A stretch of DNA of 20,584 nt, from NCBI RefSeq assembly GCF_040545875.1, contig NZ_JBEPMR010000026.1; one strand, given 5' to 3'. The notes beneath the pieces were generated by a model. That model had not been told where the DNA came from. It saw only the letters and a program-made list of their open reading frames with translations, and ran no database searches. Shown here piece by piece: positions 1-8,028 of this stretch; within the stretch, counting starts at the first letter, position 1, and the number at the start of each line of letters is the position of its first letter. The translations under genes and the position numbers were made by a program. The stretch is from Faecalicatena_A orotica (GTDB lineage Bacteria > Bacillota > Clostridia > Lachnospirales > Lachnospiraceae).

Positions 1-67
1 ATAGGGCAGAGGTGGAAGTGCGGCAACGCATGGAGCTGACTGTTACTAATAGGTCGAGGGCATAACC
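1..67 (+). rRNA. 23S ribosomal RNA, 3' end (partial)
   Basis: The first ~67 bases match the conserved 3' end of Firmicutes 23S rRNA: a block reading TGGAGCTGACTGTTACTAAT, then AGGTCGAGGGC and ATAACC, which closes the terminal domain. Only the tail is in the window, so the gene and its 16S partner lie to the left. The exact mature 3' end (about base 67) is inferred from other Firmicutes, where the RNA ends near TTAACC. The next ~75 bases contain TGCAGTTTTGAAGGT, which resembles the post-23S spacer of related clostridia, and they lead into a terminator. No 5S gene follows. Confidence 0.9.
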
Positions 68-142
68 AAGCAGGGTGATAGGAAATGGATGGAAAATTCT
101 TTGTATGCAGTTTTGAAGGTATATATACAGACGGAATGAGGG

Positions 143-169
143 AGACGGTACCAGTAGGTATCGTTTTTT
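143..169 (+). terminator. Intrinsic terminator of the upstream rRNA operon
   Basis: The arm ACGGTACC (145-152) pairs with GGTATCGT (157-164) across the loop AGTA, with one G-U pair. Two further weak pairs can form at the base. A run of six T follows at 164-169. It lies ~75 bases after the 23S end, in the same direction, and isolates the rRNA operon from the AraC gene. Confidence 0.85.
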
Positions 170-210
170 GTAATATACAGGTGATGGTACAACAGGATAT
201 TTTGAGAATT

Positions 211-249
211 TTCTGAAAACGGACCGCAAAAGGGTCAGACCCCTTTGCG
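211..249 (+). repeat. Palindromic intergenic repeat, copy 1 (degenerate)
   Basis: A ~15-base leader (TTCTGAAAACGGACC) is followed by a hairpin with arms CGCAAAAGGG (225-234) and CCCCTTTGCG (240-249) around a TCAGA loop, with one A-C mismatch. The same leader and hairpin, in the same orientation, recur at 8828-8867. The core GGGTCAGACCC resembles short palindromes seen widely in bacterial genomes that are often linked to REP-type or IS200-like tyrosine transposases; that link is recalled, not shown here. It ends 24 bases before the AraC start codon and could affect that gene's expression. Confidence 0.8.
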
Positions 250-273
250 ACTTGTGATCATGGGGATGGTTCG

Positions 274-2727
274 ATGCATGAACTGGTGAGGTTTATTCTG
301 AATGAGGAAGAAGAGAGGCAGCTGCACTGGAGCGGCAATCTGAATATGCTGCTCGTCCTTCGGGGGGAGTGTGCTTTTAGCTGCCACGGAGAGCTTGCCC
401 CTATGAAGGCCGGTGATTTATGGGTGGTGAATCCACTCTGCCTTTACCAGATTTTAAGAGAATCTGAAGCGGATATTCTGACGGTTTCCTTTTCTAAAGA
501 AGCGACAGAGGGAATGAAGCTGGGAAAGGAATGGGAGATCTTTTGCCGCAGTGACCAGCAGGAGGAGAATGACAGGGAAGCTTTTCAGGAATTGCGCCGT
601 TTGGTGGCGGACCTTTTCGAAGTTTGTGTGAAAGAAAAAAAGAATGACAGCCTTCTGGTAAAGAGTTATGTATGTCGGATACTCTATTTTCTCGGGGAGG
701 GATTTGCGGTAAAAAGTTCTTTGGAAGGAGGAACGGAGGACCATTCTCTGGAGCGGCTCAGCCGTATTTTGAGGAGGATACATGAGGATTATGCCCAGCC
801 GCTTACGTTGAAGCAGGTTGCGGAAGAAGAATATCTGTCCATGAATTATTTGTCCAGATACTTCCAGAAGAAGGCGGGGATCGGATTTAACCAGTATCTT
901 AACCAGGTACGCCTGCAGGCAGCCGCCGGGAAACTACTGGATACAGCACTTTCTGTGACCGAGATTGGACATCTGTGTGGTTTTAAAGATGCAACACAGT
1001 TTATTAAGAGATTTCATGAGTTTTATAAAATGACACCGGTGAAATTCAGAAACCAGATGTTGGTTCAGAAGGAACCAGATGAAAGAGAGCAGGAGTTATT
1101 CTATGAACTGTTGAAATATAAGAGCCAGGAAACAATACAGGGGCATGGTATCAGGGAACGCGCCAGAAGCAGAAAAATAAATGTGGATGTGTCAGTCAAA
1201 GGAAAACGGCTCAGACATCATTGGAAAACACTGGTGAATATCGGGTTTGCCAAGGAAGGTCTGTCGGCTGTTATTCAGAACCAGCTTCGTACAATCCAGA
1301 AAGAAATTGGCTTTCAGTATATTCATTTTCACGGACTGCTGGATGATGATATGATGCTGTATAGAGAAGAGGAAGACGGTACCCCGGTCTATAATTATAA
1401 GTATACAGATATGTTGTTTGACTTTTTCTTGTCTATCGGTCTGAAACCTTATGTGGAATTGAGTTTCATGCCCTCGGTATTGTCAAAAGAGTCTAAAAAA
1501 ATATTTATTAAATCTGTAAACATGGGGATGCCGAACAACATGGAGAAATGGTGTGGCCTGGTGAGAAATCTTACTGTTCACCTAATGGAGCGTTATGGGG
1601 AAGAGGAAGTATTGTCGTGGAGGTTTATACCGTGGACAGGTCCAGTCAGTTATTCATATTATGGGAATTATGAAATAACAGAATATTTTGAACTATACAG
1701 GAAATCTTTTGAAGTGTTAAAGTTGGTTCATCCGGAGATTCAGGTGGGCGGACCGGCTATGGATTCCTATTATATTTGGGAGGATGGGGGATTTTACGAG
1801 CAATTTATAGAGTATACGGAAAGGACACACTGCAGTCCGGAATTTCTTGCTATAGACCTTTATCCTTCTAAGAAGGGTGAGAAGGAGGAAGGGGAAGAAA
1901 TTGTTCTAATCGAAACACCGGAGGCGTTTTCCCGGGTGACCAGCTGGGATGAAAAGTATATCGGGCATTTACTGGACCGTCTTGAGAAGTACCATAAGAA
2001 GAGGGATGGGAAAGTGCCGGAGATTGTATTCGTTGAATGGAATTCTACGATCTGGCAGAGAGATCTGACGAATGATACCAGTTTCAAGGCGGCATACATT
2101 GCAAAAAGCCTATTGGAGAATTATGACAGGGTGTCTGCTTTTGGATACTGGGGATTGAGTGATTATATCGAAGAAGTCGCTCCCGCACAGGAAGAATTTC
2201 ATGGCGGTTTTGGCCTGTTTACGTGCCAGAGTATTAAGAAAAGCGGATATTACTGTATGGAACTGCTTGCAAAACTGGGAGATTATATGGTTGCCAGAGG
2301 AGACGGATATTTTATCACAAAGAAAATATCCGGACAGATCCAGATTTTTCTTTATAATTGTGTACATTTTAATAAACTTTACCGTTACAGGCATCTGAAT
2401 GGTGTTGACAGGACACACCGGACAGGGGCGTTTCTGGATGGGGAACGAATCCGGTATCATCTGCTCTTAGACGGGATTGGGGATTGGGAGTTTATTAAGA
2501 TGCGTGAGTACACGATTAGTGAAAAAAGAGGAAGCTCCTATGAAGCGTGGATAAAGATGGGGGCGCCTTCATCTCTGTCGGCGGAAGAGGTCCTGTACCT
2601 ACGGCAGAGTACGGTTCCTGAATATCAGTGTATGCTGCTGTCAAACGAAGAATTCCGGCAGACGGAACTGGCGCTGCCACCGCAAAGTGTGAAGCTTATT
2701 CTACTGGAAAAAGCAGATTCTCAATAG
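274..2727 (+). CDS. AraC-family transcriptional regulator fused to a GH39-like sugar-binding domain
   Basis: 817 residues, cytoplasmic. Residues ~1-120 form a cupin-like AraC N-terminal region. Residues ~160-262 hold the paired AraC/XylS helix-turn-helix, with the second helix region around IGHLCGFKDATQFIKRFHEF. From ~305 to ~770 the protein resembles GH39 beta-xylosidase: the YTDMLFDFFLSIGLKPYVEL segment, VGGP, and the nucleophile-type motif VEWNS with E588. The acid/base site, normally WNEP, reads WTGP (454-457), so the glutamate is Gly456. A sugar-sensing rather than hydrolytic role is inferred. The start codon has only a weak GGGGAT upstream (262-267), so translation may be low. A terminator overlaps its stop codon. 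It probably activates the esterase/symporter/GH3 operon that follows; the inducer may be xylo-oligosaccharide. Fusions of this general kind are common in Lachnospiraceae. Confidence 0.9.
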   Translation: MHELVRFILNEEEERQLHWSGNLNMLLVLRGECAFSCHGELAPMKAGDLWVVNPLCLYQILRESEADILTVSFSKEATEGMKLGKEWEIFCRSDQQEENDREAFQELRRLVADLFEVCVKEKKNDSLLVKSYVCRILYFLGEGFAVKSSLEGGTEDHSLERLSRILRRIHEDYAQPLTLKQVAEEEYLSMNYLSRYFQKKAGIGFNQYLNQVRLQAAAGKLLDTALSVTEIGHLCGFKDATQFIKRFHEFYKMTPVKFRNQMLVQKEPDEREQELFYELLKYKSQETIQGHGIRERARSRKINVDVSVKGKRLRHHWKTLVNIGFAKEGLSAVIQNQLRTIQKEIGFQYIHFHGLLDDDMMLYREEEDGTPVYNYKYTDMLFDFFLSIGLKPYVELSFMPSVLSKESKKIFIKSVNMGMPNNMEKWCGLVRNLTVHLMERYGEEEVLSWRFIPWTGPVSYSYYGNYEITEYFELYRKSFEVLKLVHPEIQVGGPAMDSYYIWEDGGFYEQFIEYTERTHCSPEFLAIDLYPSKKGEKEEGEEIVLIETPEAFSRVTSWDEKYIGHLLDRLEKYHKKRDGKVPEIVFVEWNSTIWQRDLTNDTSFKAAYIAKSLLENYDRVSAFGYWGLSDYIEEVAPAQEEFHGGFGLFTCQSIKKSGYYCMELLAKLGDYMVARGDGYFITKKISGQIQIFLYNCVHFNKLYRYRHLNGVDRTHRTGAFLDGERIRYHLLLDGIGDWEFIKMREYTISEKRGSSYEAWIKMGAPSSLSAEEVLYLRQSTVPEYQCMLLSNEEFRQTELALPPQSVKLILLEKADSQ

Positions 2728-2743
2728 AGAGTCTGCTTTTTTT
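2711..2743 (+). terminator. Intrinsic terminator of the AraC/GH39 gene
   Basis: AGCAGATTCTC (2712-2722) pairs with GAGAGTCTGCT (2727-2737) across the loop AATA, with one G-U pair. It is followed by T at 2737-2743. The left arm is the last codons of the AraC gene, and the stop codon lies in the loop and right arm. The regulator is therefore a separate transcript from the operon downstream. Confidence 0.9.
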
Positions 2744-2863
2744 GTATATAAATATACTTTTTAATAGTGAAAAATTATCCTTACGGAAATAGTATGGCAA
2801 AATGCTTAATTTGGAGGATAAAAAATAAAAGAAATTATGCAATAATACGAAAGAAAACAGGCT

Positions 2864-2891
2864 ATCTTACTTTCAGTAAAAAAAATATAAT
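2864..2891 (+). promoter_or_regulatory. Possible promoter of the esterase-symporter-GH3 operon
   Basis: A perfect TATAAT (2886-2891) lies 30 bases before the esterase start codon. At -35 there is no TTGACA; the best hexamers are ATCTTA or TATCTT (about 2863-2869). A good -10 with a poor -35 fits a promoter that needs an activator such as the AraC protein next door, but this is inference. The rest of the 193-base gap is A/T-rich and shows no clear operator. Confidence 0.4.
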
Positions 2892-2920
2892 GAAGTCATC
2901 AAAACAAGGAGGCAATAAAA

Positions 2921-3736
2921 ATGGCATTGATACATTGTTCATTTGGTTCAGATTCCCTGGGGATGACGACTGACATTCATGTGATTCTGCCGGAAGTAGA
3001 TGTAAAGGAAGGGGAAAAGGATGTGCGTTTTCCAACCCTGTATCTTCTGCACGGGGCATCCGATAACTATTCAAACTGGATTCGTTTTACAAGTGTAGAG
3101 CGTTATGCTGCGCAGCATGGCATTGCTGTGGTAATGCCGGAGGCGGGTTTAAGCTTCTACAATAATATGCCTATGGGGTATAACTGCTATGACTATGTAG
3201 CAAAGGAACTCCTGGCATTTACAAGGGCGATGTTCCCGCTGTCAGACAAAAGAGAGGAGACATTTATCGCAGGGCTTTCAATGGGAGGATATGGCACAAT
3301 GCGGATTGCACTGAATAATCCAGAAGTATTTTCAGCGGCAGGGACATTTTCCGGCGCAGTTGACCTGACATCTATGAGCAGTACGTCGGTTGGTTTTATG
3401 GATGAGGCACAGACACAGTTTATGATGGAACGCGCTTTTGGAGTGAAGGATTCAGGCAGTCTGAAGGGAACAGACGCGGACCCCATCCACCTTTTAGAGG
3501 GATTTAGAGAATGCAGGGAATGTATGCCGAGGCTTTATCAAAGCTGTGGTACAGAGGATTTCCTTTATGCACAGAACCAGGCATTTAAAACAGCAGCAGA
3601 AAAGGCTGGTCTTCCGGTTCACTATGAAGAGTGGAAAGGGGACCATAACTGGCCGTTCTGGGATGTAAGCATCCAAAGATTCTTTGATTGGCTGAAAAGT
3701 GAGGAGGGAATAGACGATGGCATGGATTCAATGTAA
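2921..3736 (+). CDS. CE1-like carbohydrate esterase (EstA/tributyrin esterase type alpha/beta hydrolase)
   Basis: 271 residues with no signal peptide, so cytoplasmic. It is an esterase-D/CE1-type alpha/beta hydrolase: an oxyanion region TLYLLHGASDN, a nucleophile elbow GLSMGGYG with Ser120, a candidate acid Asp213 in CGTEDF, and a candidate His242 in GDHNW. Together these form a complete Ser-Asp-His triad. In carbohydrate operons such enzymes remove acetyl or other acyl groups from sugars; acetylated xylo-oligosaccharides would suit the neighbours, but the acyl substrate cannot be read from sequence. The start is fixed by a strong AAGGAGG (2906-2912), 8 bases before the ATG, and by N-terminal similarity to the next gene. 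It is the first gene of the operon and overlaps the following paralog by 20 bases. Confidence 0.88.
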   Translation: MALIHCSFGSDSLGMTTDIHVILPEVDVKEGEKDVRFPTLYLLHGASDNYSNWIRFTSVERYAAQHGIAVVMPEAGLSFYNNMPMGYNCYDYVAKELLAFTRAMFPLSDKREETFIAGLSMGGYGTMRIALNNPEVFSAAGTFSGAVDLTSMSSTSVGFMDEAQTQFMMERAFGVKDSGSLKGTDADPIHLLEGFRECRECMPRLYQSCGTEDFLYAQNQAFKTAAEKAGLPVHYEEWKGDHNWPFWDVSIQRFFDWLKSEEGIDDGMDSM

Positions 3737-4352
3737 TTATCATTCAGATATATTGGGGAAAACGATGGGGATGGAAGTAATTATACCTGAACCGGATATT
3801 TTTTATAAACGTGAGGAGCTTTTAAAAGTAGGCAGATTCCCAGTAGTCTATCTGCTTCATGGCAGGAATGGCACCGGCATTGACTGGATACGCAATACAT
3901 CGGTGGAGCGTTATGCAATGGAAAACCAGACAGCAGTTGTTATGCCGAGCGTGGACAACGGTTGTTATGAAAATATGGGAGGCAGCGCGTATTGGACCTA
4001 TCTAACAGAGGAAGTAAAGGCAAAGGCAGAAGTTTATTTCCCGGTTTCCAAACGAAGAGAAGAATGTTTTGTGGCAGGAGCAGGAGAAGGGGCTTACGGG
4101 GCATTAAAGTGGGGCGCTGAATTTCCGGGCCGGTTCCATACAGCTGGCTGTATCTCTCCGGTATGGGAGGACGAACAGAAACTGAGAGAATGTCAAAGGA
4201 AATACCGGGAACATGAAGGACAGGACAGAAAATTGCCGGAACTTCTGGAATATGCAGAAGCTCCGCAGGAGGATGGGGAATATTGTGACAGAAGCTTAGG
4301 AGAATTGTTCAGGGCACTGCCATTGCCCAGAAACTTATATAAGAACTGGTAG
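3717..4352 (+). CDS. Degenerate esterase paralog lacking the catalytic serine (putative pseudoenzyme)
   Basis: 211 residues, clearly a divergent tandem copy of the gene before it. The N-termini align (MAWIQC against MALIHC), then VVYLLHGRNG, the shared NTSVERYA/FTSVERYA region and PVSKRREECFVAG against PLSDKREETFIAG. The elbow that reads GLSMGGYG in the active copy reads GAGEGAYG here, so the serine position is Gly123. The protein stops ~60 residues earlier, and no Asp/His equivalents to the active copy's 213 and 242 were found. It is therefore unlikely to be an esterase; it may bind or regulate its neighbour, or be decaying. The reading frame is intact, and GAGGAGGG (3701-3708) sits at good spacing, so it is probably translated. 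The 20-base overlap suggests coupled translation. Confidence 0.8.
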   Translation: MAWIQCNYHSDILGKTMGMEVIIPEPDIFYKREELLKVGRFPVVYLLHGRNGTGIDWIRNTSVERYAMENQTAVVMPSVDNGCYENMGGSAYWTYLTEEVKAKAEVYFPVSKRREECFVAGAGEGAYGALKWGAEFPGRFHTAGCISPVWEDEQKLRECQRKYREHEGQDRKLPELLEYAEAPQEDGEYCDRSLGELFRALPLPRNLYKNW

Positions 4353-4367
4353 AGGAGGGAACCTGTT

Positions 4368-5756
4368 ATGAAACAGATGCGTTCTGACATGGAAAAAGTA
4401 GGGATAGGTGAAAAGTTTGCCTATAGTCTGGGTGATTTCGCGAGTAATTTGATTTTCGCGCTGGCGTGCTCACTGATTACATATTTTTATACAAATACAG
4501 TGGGGATTTCTGCAGCTGCTGCAGGTTCCGTGCTGATGTTCTCACAGATTTTTGACGGAATTTCAGATGTGCTGATTGGATTTTTGATAGACAGGACAAG
4601 GTCAAAATACGGAAAAGCACGTCCGTGGCTGCTGTGGATGGCAGTTCCTTTCGGAATTGCCTGTATTCTGCTGGTATGTGTGCCCAGAAATGCAAGTATG
4701 GTTGTAAAGATTGTTTATGCGTTTATCACATACAATTTAGTTATGACAGTCTTCTATACTGCAATTAATGTACCATATGGTGCGCTGAACACCTTGATGA
4801 CAAGAGACCAGTACCAAAGGTCTGTTATCAACATCTGGCGTATGACAATGGCAATGCTCGCAACGATGGTTGTGACTGCTGTCACACTGCCGATTATCAA
4901 AAGTCTGGGCGGTGATCAGGCAGCATGGATTAAGACGATGGTCATTTATGCTACGCTTGCTGTAGCAATGTTCCTGATATGTTTTAAGTGTACAAGAGAA
5001 AGAGTGACGGAGGAACTGGGAGTTCAGGAACAGGTTCCGGTAAAGAAAGCATTAAAAGCAGTTGTTAAAAATAATTACTGGCTCCTGCTGATCGGTGTTT
5101 GGCTTCTTTATGCAATCAATACGACATTCAGCGGAACAACAACAGTATATTATGCACAATATATCCTTGGAAATGAGACTCTCATGGGTCCGATCAATAT
5201 TGCGCTGAATCTTCCGGCCGTTATCGGAATCCCGTTCATGGCACCACTGATTAAAAAGTTTGGAAAGAAACCGCTGGCAATTGCCGGATGCTGCATTACC
5301 CTGTGCGGCTGTCTGCTGATGCTGGTTCAGCCGGAAAATCTGACAATGGTTGTCGCTGCAACACTTGTAAAAGGTCTCGGTACCGTTCCATTCTGGGCAG
5401 TTTTATATGCTATGATGGCGGATACGGTAGAGTACGGGGAATGGAAGACAGGAGTCAGGACAGAAGGCCTCCTGTACAGCGCATCTACCTTTGGCGCAAA
5501 AGCGGGCGCCGGAATAGGAAGTGCAATTGTAGGTGCAATCTTAACGGCCAATATGTTCAATGGTATGCTTGAGGTTCAGCCCCAGTCGGCGGTTTCTGCA
5601 ATTTCCTCTATGTATCTGTACGTTCCGATCGTTATGGTGGCACTTCAGATTGTGTGTCTGGTTTTCTATAAACTGGATAAAGAATATCCGCAGATTATGG
5701 CGGAACTCAAGATCAGAGAAGCGAACGCAAGGAAGAAAGCGGAGGGTGTTGAATAA
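4368..5756 (+). CDS. GPH-family (MelB/XynP-like) sugar:cation symporter
   Basis: 462 residues, polytopic inner-membrane protein with ~12 hydrophobic segments. The N-terminal region has hallmarks of the glycoside-pentoside-hexuronide:cation symporters: KFAYSLGDFASN, the acidic FDGISDVLIGFLIDRTRSKYGK loop after helix 2, and GKARPWLL. A further conserved stretch is ADTVEYGEWKTGVRTEG near residue 350. Family members import disaccharides, xylosides or glucuronides with Na+ or H+. The neighbouring GH3 and esterase suggest a short beta-linked oligosaccharide. The start is supported by GAGGAGGG just after the previous stop codon. The gene ends in TAATG, shared with the GH3 start (1-base overlap), so the two are likely co-translated. 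Confidence 0.92.
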   Translation: MKQMRSDMEKVGIGEKFAYSLGDFASNLIFALACSLITYFYTNTVGISAAAAGSVLMFSQIFDGISDVLIGFLIDRTRSKYGKARPWLLWMAVPFGIACILLVCVPRNASMVVKIVYAFITYNLVMTVFYTAINVPYGALNTLMTRDQYQRSVINIWRMTMAMLATMVVTAVTLPIIKSLGGDQAAWIKTMVIYATLAVAMFLICFKCTRERVTEELGVQEQVPVKKALKAVVKNNYWLLLIGVWLLYAINTTFSGTTTVYYAQYILGNETLMGPINIALNLPAVIGIPFMAPLIKKFGKKPLAIAGCCITLCGCLLMLVQPENLTMVVAATLVKGLGTVPFWAVLYAMMADTVEYGEWKTGVRTEGLLYSASTFGAKAGAGIGSAIVGAILTANMFNGMLEVQPQSAVSAISSMYLYVPIVMVALQIVCLVFYKLDKEYPQIMAELKIREANARKKAEGVE

Positions 5757-8011
5757 TGGAAGATAAGATGGAATCAAAATTACAGGAACTTACAATAGAG
5801 GAAAAAGTAGGATTACTGTCAGGGGCGGATTTTTGGACAACAAAAGAAGTGAAACGTGTGAATCTTCCGTCATTTATGATGACAGACGGACCGAACGGGC
5901 TGAGGAAACAGGTTACGTCTTCAGACCATTTAGGGATGAATGAAAGTCTGCCTGCTACTTGTTTTCCTATGGCTTGTGCATTGGCCTGTTCCTGGGACCG
6001 GGAACTTCTGTACGAGATAGGGAAAGCTCTGTCAGAAGAATGTATTGCGGCAGATGTCGACATCCTGCTGGGACCGGGCGTAAACTTAAAGAGAAGTCCC
6101 TTGGGAGGAAGAAATTTTGAGTATTTTTCTGAAGATCCCTATCTGACATCACAGCTTGCTGCCAAATACATTAAAGGAGTACAGGAAAACGGTACAGGGA
6201 CATCGCTGAAGCATTTTGCGGCAAATAATCAGGAAACGAGAAGAATGGTATCGGATTCACTGGCAGATGAGCGCACATTAAGAGAGCTGTATCTGGCCTG
6301 CTTCGAAAGTGTCGTGAAAGAGGCGGAGCCTTGGACTGTGATGTGTTCTTATAATAAGTTGAACGGTACGTATACGTCGGAGCATGATTGGCTTTTGAAT
6401 CAGGTGCTGAAAAAGGAATGGCAGTATGACGGGGCAGTCGTTTCGGACTGGGGTGCGGTAAATGAAAAGGTAAAATCTGTACAGGCGGGGCTTGATCTGG
6501 AAATGCCGGGCAACCAGGGGGAAAGCGACAGGATACTTCTGGAGGCAGTAAAGAATGGTGAGATCAGCGAAGATAAGATAGACGAAGCCGTGACAAGGAT
6601 ACTGCGCCTGTCTGACTATATCCTTGAGGCGAGGGCACAGAAGAACGTGCCGGTTTCGGCGGAAATAAATTGGGAAAACCATCATAAACTGGCCAGAGAA
6701 TCAGCCGGGGAAAGTATGGTTCTCCTGAAAAATGAGAACAAGGTACTGCCTCTTGCATCCGGGGAAAAGATTGCTGTTTTAGGAGAACTTGCGTCCGACA
6801 TCCGTTATCAGGGAACCGGAAGCTGCAAGGTACATCCTTACCACGTGGACAGCCCGTTTGAAGAAATAAGGGTATATGAGCCTTCGGCTGTGTTTGCAAA
6901 AGGCTACCTGCTGGACGGCGGTGATGACGGGCTGCTACTGGAAGAGGCAGAAGCTGTAGTGAATGGCTGTGACAAGGTTATCATATTTGCAGGATACCCG
7001 GAACGGGCTGAGAATGAAGGGGAGGATAAAGTGGATATGAAACTTCCGTATAATCAGACGGAACTCATCCACCGGATTGCCCGGACTCATCCTGCAGTGA
7101 TTGTCGTATTATGTAATGGATCACCAGTAGAAATGCCGTTTTCCAATGAGGCAGAAGCGATTCTTGAGACGTATCTCGCAGGTGAGGCAGCAGGCGGTGC
7201 GGCTGCGGATATTCTGTTTGGTAAAAAGAATCCGTCAGGAAAGCTGTCAGAATCATTTCCAGTAAAGCTGGAGGATAATCCATCGTATCTGAACTTTCCG
7301 GGAATGCAGAACAAAACAAGATATGGAGAAGGGATTTTTGTAGGATACAGATATTATGATAAAAAGAACATAGAGCCCTTATATCCATTTGGTCATGGCC
7401 TAAGCTACACAGAATTTACTTACAGTAATTTATCTGTCAGTGCGGGAAAAGAAAATACCGCAGATGTAACACTTGAAGTACAGAATACAGGCGATAGGTA
7501 CGGCGCAGAAGTAGTCCAGATTTATGTCCAGAAAAAGGGGACGGAAATCATACGGGCTGTGCAGGAACTGAAAGGCTTTGAAAAAGTCCGGCTGGAGGCC
7601 GGAGAGAAAAAGCAGATCACGATCCACCTGCCAAAAGAAGCGTTCCGCTATTATGATGCCGAAAACGGCTCATGGCAGGTAGAGCCCGGCGAATACGAGA
7701 TCCTTGCAGGCGCATCCTCCAGAGATATCCGGCTGAAAGGAAGCATCGTATTGGAGGGGGATGAACTGCCCCCATACAAATGTGATCAAAACAGTACAAT
7801 TGCTGAAATCTCCAGAAGTCCTGAGGGGAAGGCCGTACTCGAAAAATGGATGAAGTGGTGTAGCGATAAGGGGTATCCGATTTTTACCGAAGAACCGGAG
7901 TTCATACAGAACGCTTATGAGACGACTCCACTAAGATGGGTGAAGATGCTCTCGGGAGGCTGCTTCACAGAGGAAATGATAGAGGATGTATTGAGTCACT
8001 GTAACAGATAG
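5756..8011 (+). CDS. Glycoside hydrolase family 3 beta-glycosidase (glucosidase/xylosidase)
   Basis: 751 residues with no signal peptide, so it works inside the cell on imported oligosaccharides. Domain order: GH3 TIM barrel (~10-290), GH3 alpha/beta C-terminal domain (~315-530), fibronectin-III-like domain (~570-665), and an extra ~80-residue tail (PPYKCDQNST to the end) that may be a short helical extension. The nucleophile is Asp231 in VVSDWGAV. KHFAANNQETRR is the usual substrate-binding strand. The acid/base is probably a glutamate in the AENEGEDKVDM stretch, which corresponds to the ESEGxDR region of relatives. The start overlaps the symporter stop by one base, with GGAGGG ~9 bases upstream. 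Beta-glucosidase and beta-xylosidase activity cannot be separated by reading; the GH39-like sensor favours xylosides. Confidence 0.93.
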   Translation: MEDKMESKLQELTIEEKVGLLSGADFWTTKEVKRVNLPSFMMTDGPNGLRKQVTSSDHLGMNESLPATCFPMACALACSWDRELLYEIGKALSEECIAADVDILLGPGVNLKRSPLGGRNFEYFSEDPYLTSQLAAKYIKGVQENGTGTSLKHFAANNQETRRMVSDSLADERTLRELYLACFESVVKEAEPWTVMCSYNKLNGTYTSEHDWLLNQVLKKEWQYDGAVVSDWGAVNEKVKSVQAGLDLEMPGNQGESDRILLEAVKNGEISEDKIDEAVTRILRLSDYILEARAQKNVPVSAEINWENHHKLARESAGESMVLLKNENKVLPLASGEKIAVLGELASDIRYQGTGSCKVHPYHVDSPFEEIRVYEPSAVFAKGYLLDGGDDGLLLEEAEAVVNGCDKVIIFAGYPERAENEGEDKVDMKLPYNQTELIHRIARTHPAVIVVLCNGSPVEMPFSNEAEAILETYLAGEAAGGAAADILFGKKNPSGKLSESFPVKLEDNPSYLNFPGMQNKTRYGEGIFVGYRYYDKKNIEPLYPFGHGLSYTEFTYSNLSVSAGKENTADVTLEVQNTGDRYGAEVVQIYVQKKGTEIIRAVQELKGFEKVRLEAGEKKQITIHLPKEAFRYYDAENGSWQVEPGEYEILAGASSRDIRLKGSIVLEGDELPPYKCDQNSTIAEISRSPEGKAVLEKWMKWCSDKGYPIFTEEPEFIQNAYETTPLRWVKMLSGGCFTEEMIEDVLSHCNR

Positions 8012-8028
8012 AAAGGAACTGAAGAGAT

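Noticed and set aside
214..228. Catabolite-repression (cre)-like TGAAAACGGACCGCA before the AraC gene
   Set aside because: Only the left half fits the cre consensus, and it lies within the palindromic repeat, which explains the sequence.
2110..2460. Antisense ORF of 116 codons within the AraC/GH39 gene
   Set aside because: Shadow of the coding strand; no ribosome site and no family resemblance.
2793..2850. Rough direct repeat TATGGCAAAATG / TATGCAATAATA before the esterase operon as an AraC operator
   Set aside because: Several mismatches in A/T-rich DNA; spacing of about four turns is suggestive, but the match is too weak to call.
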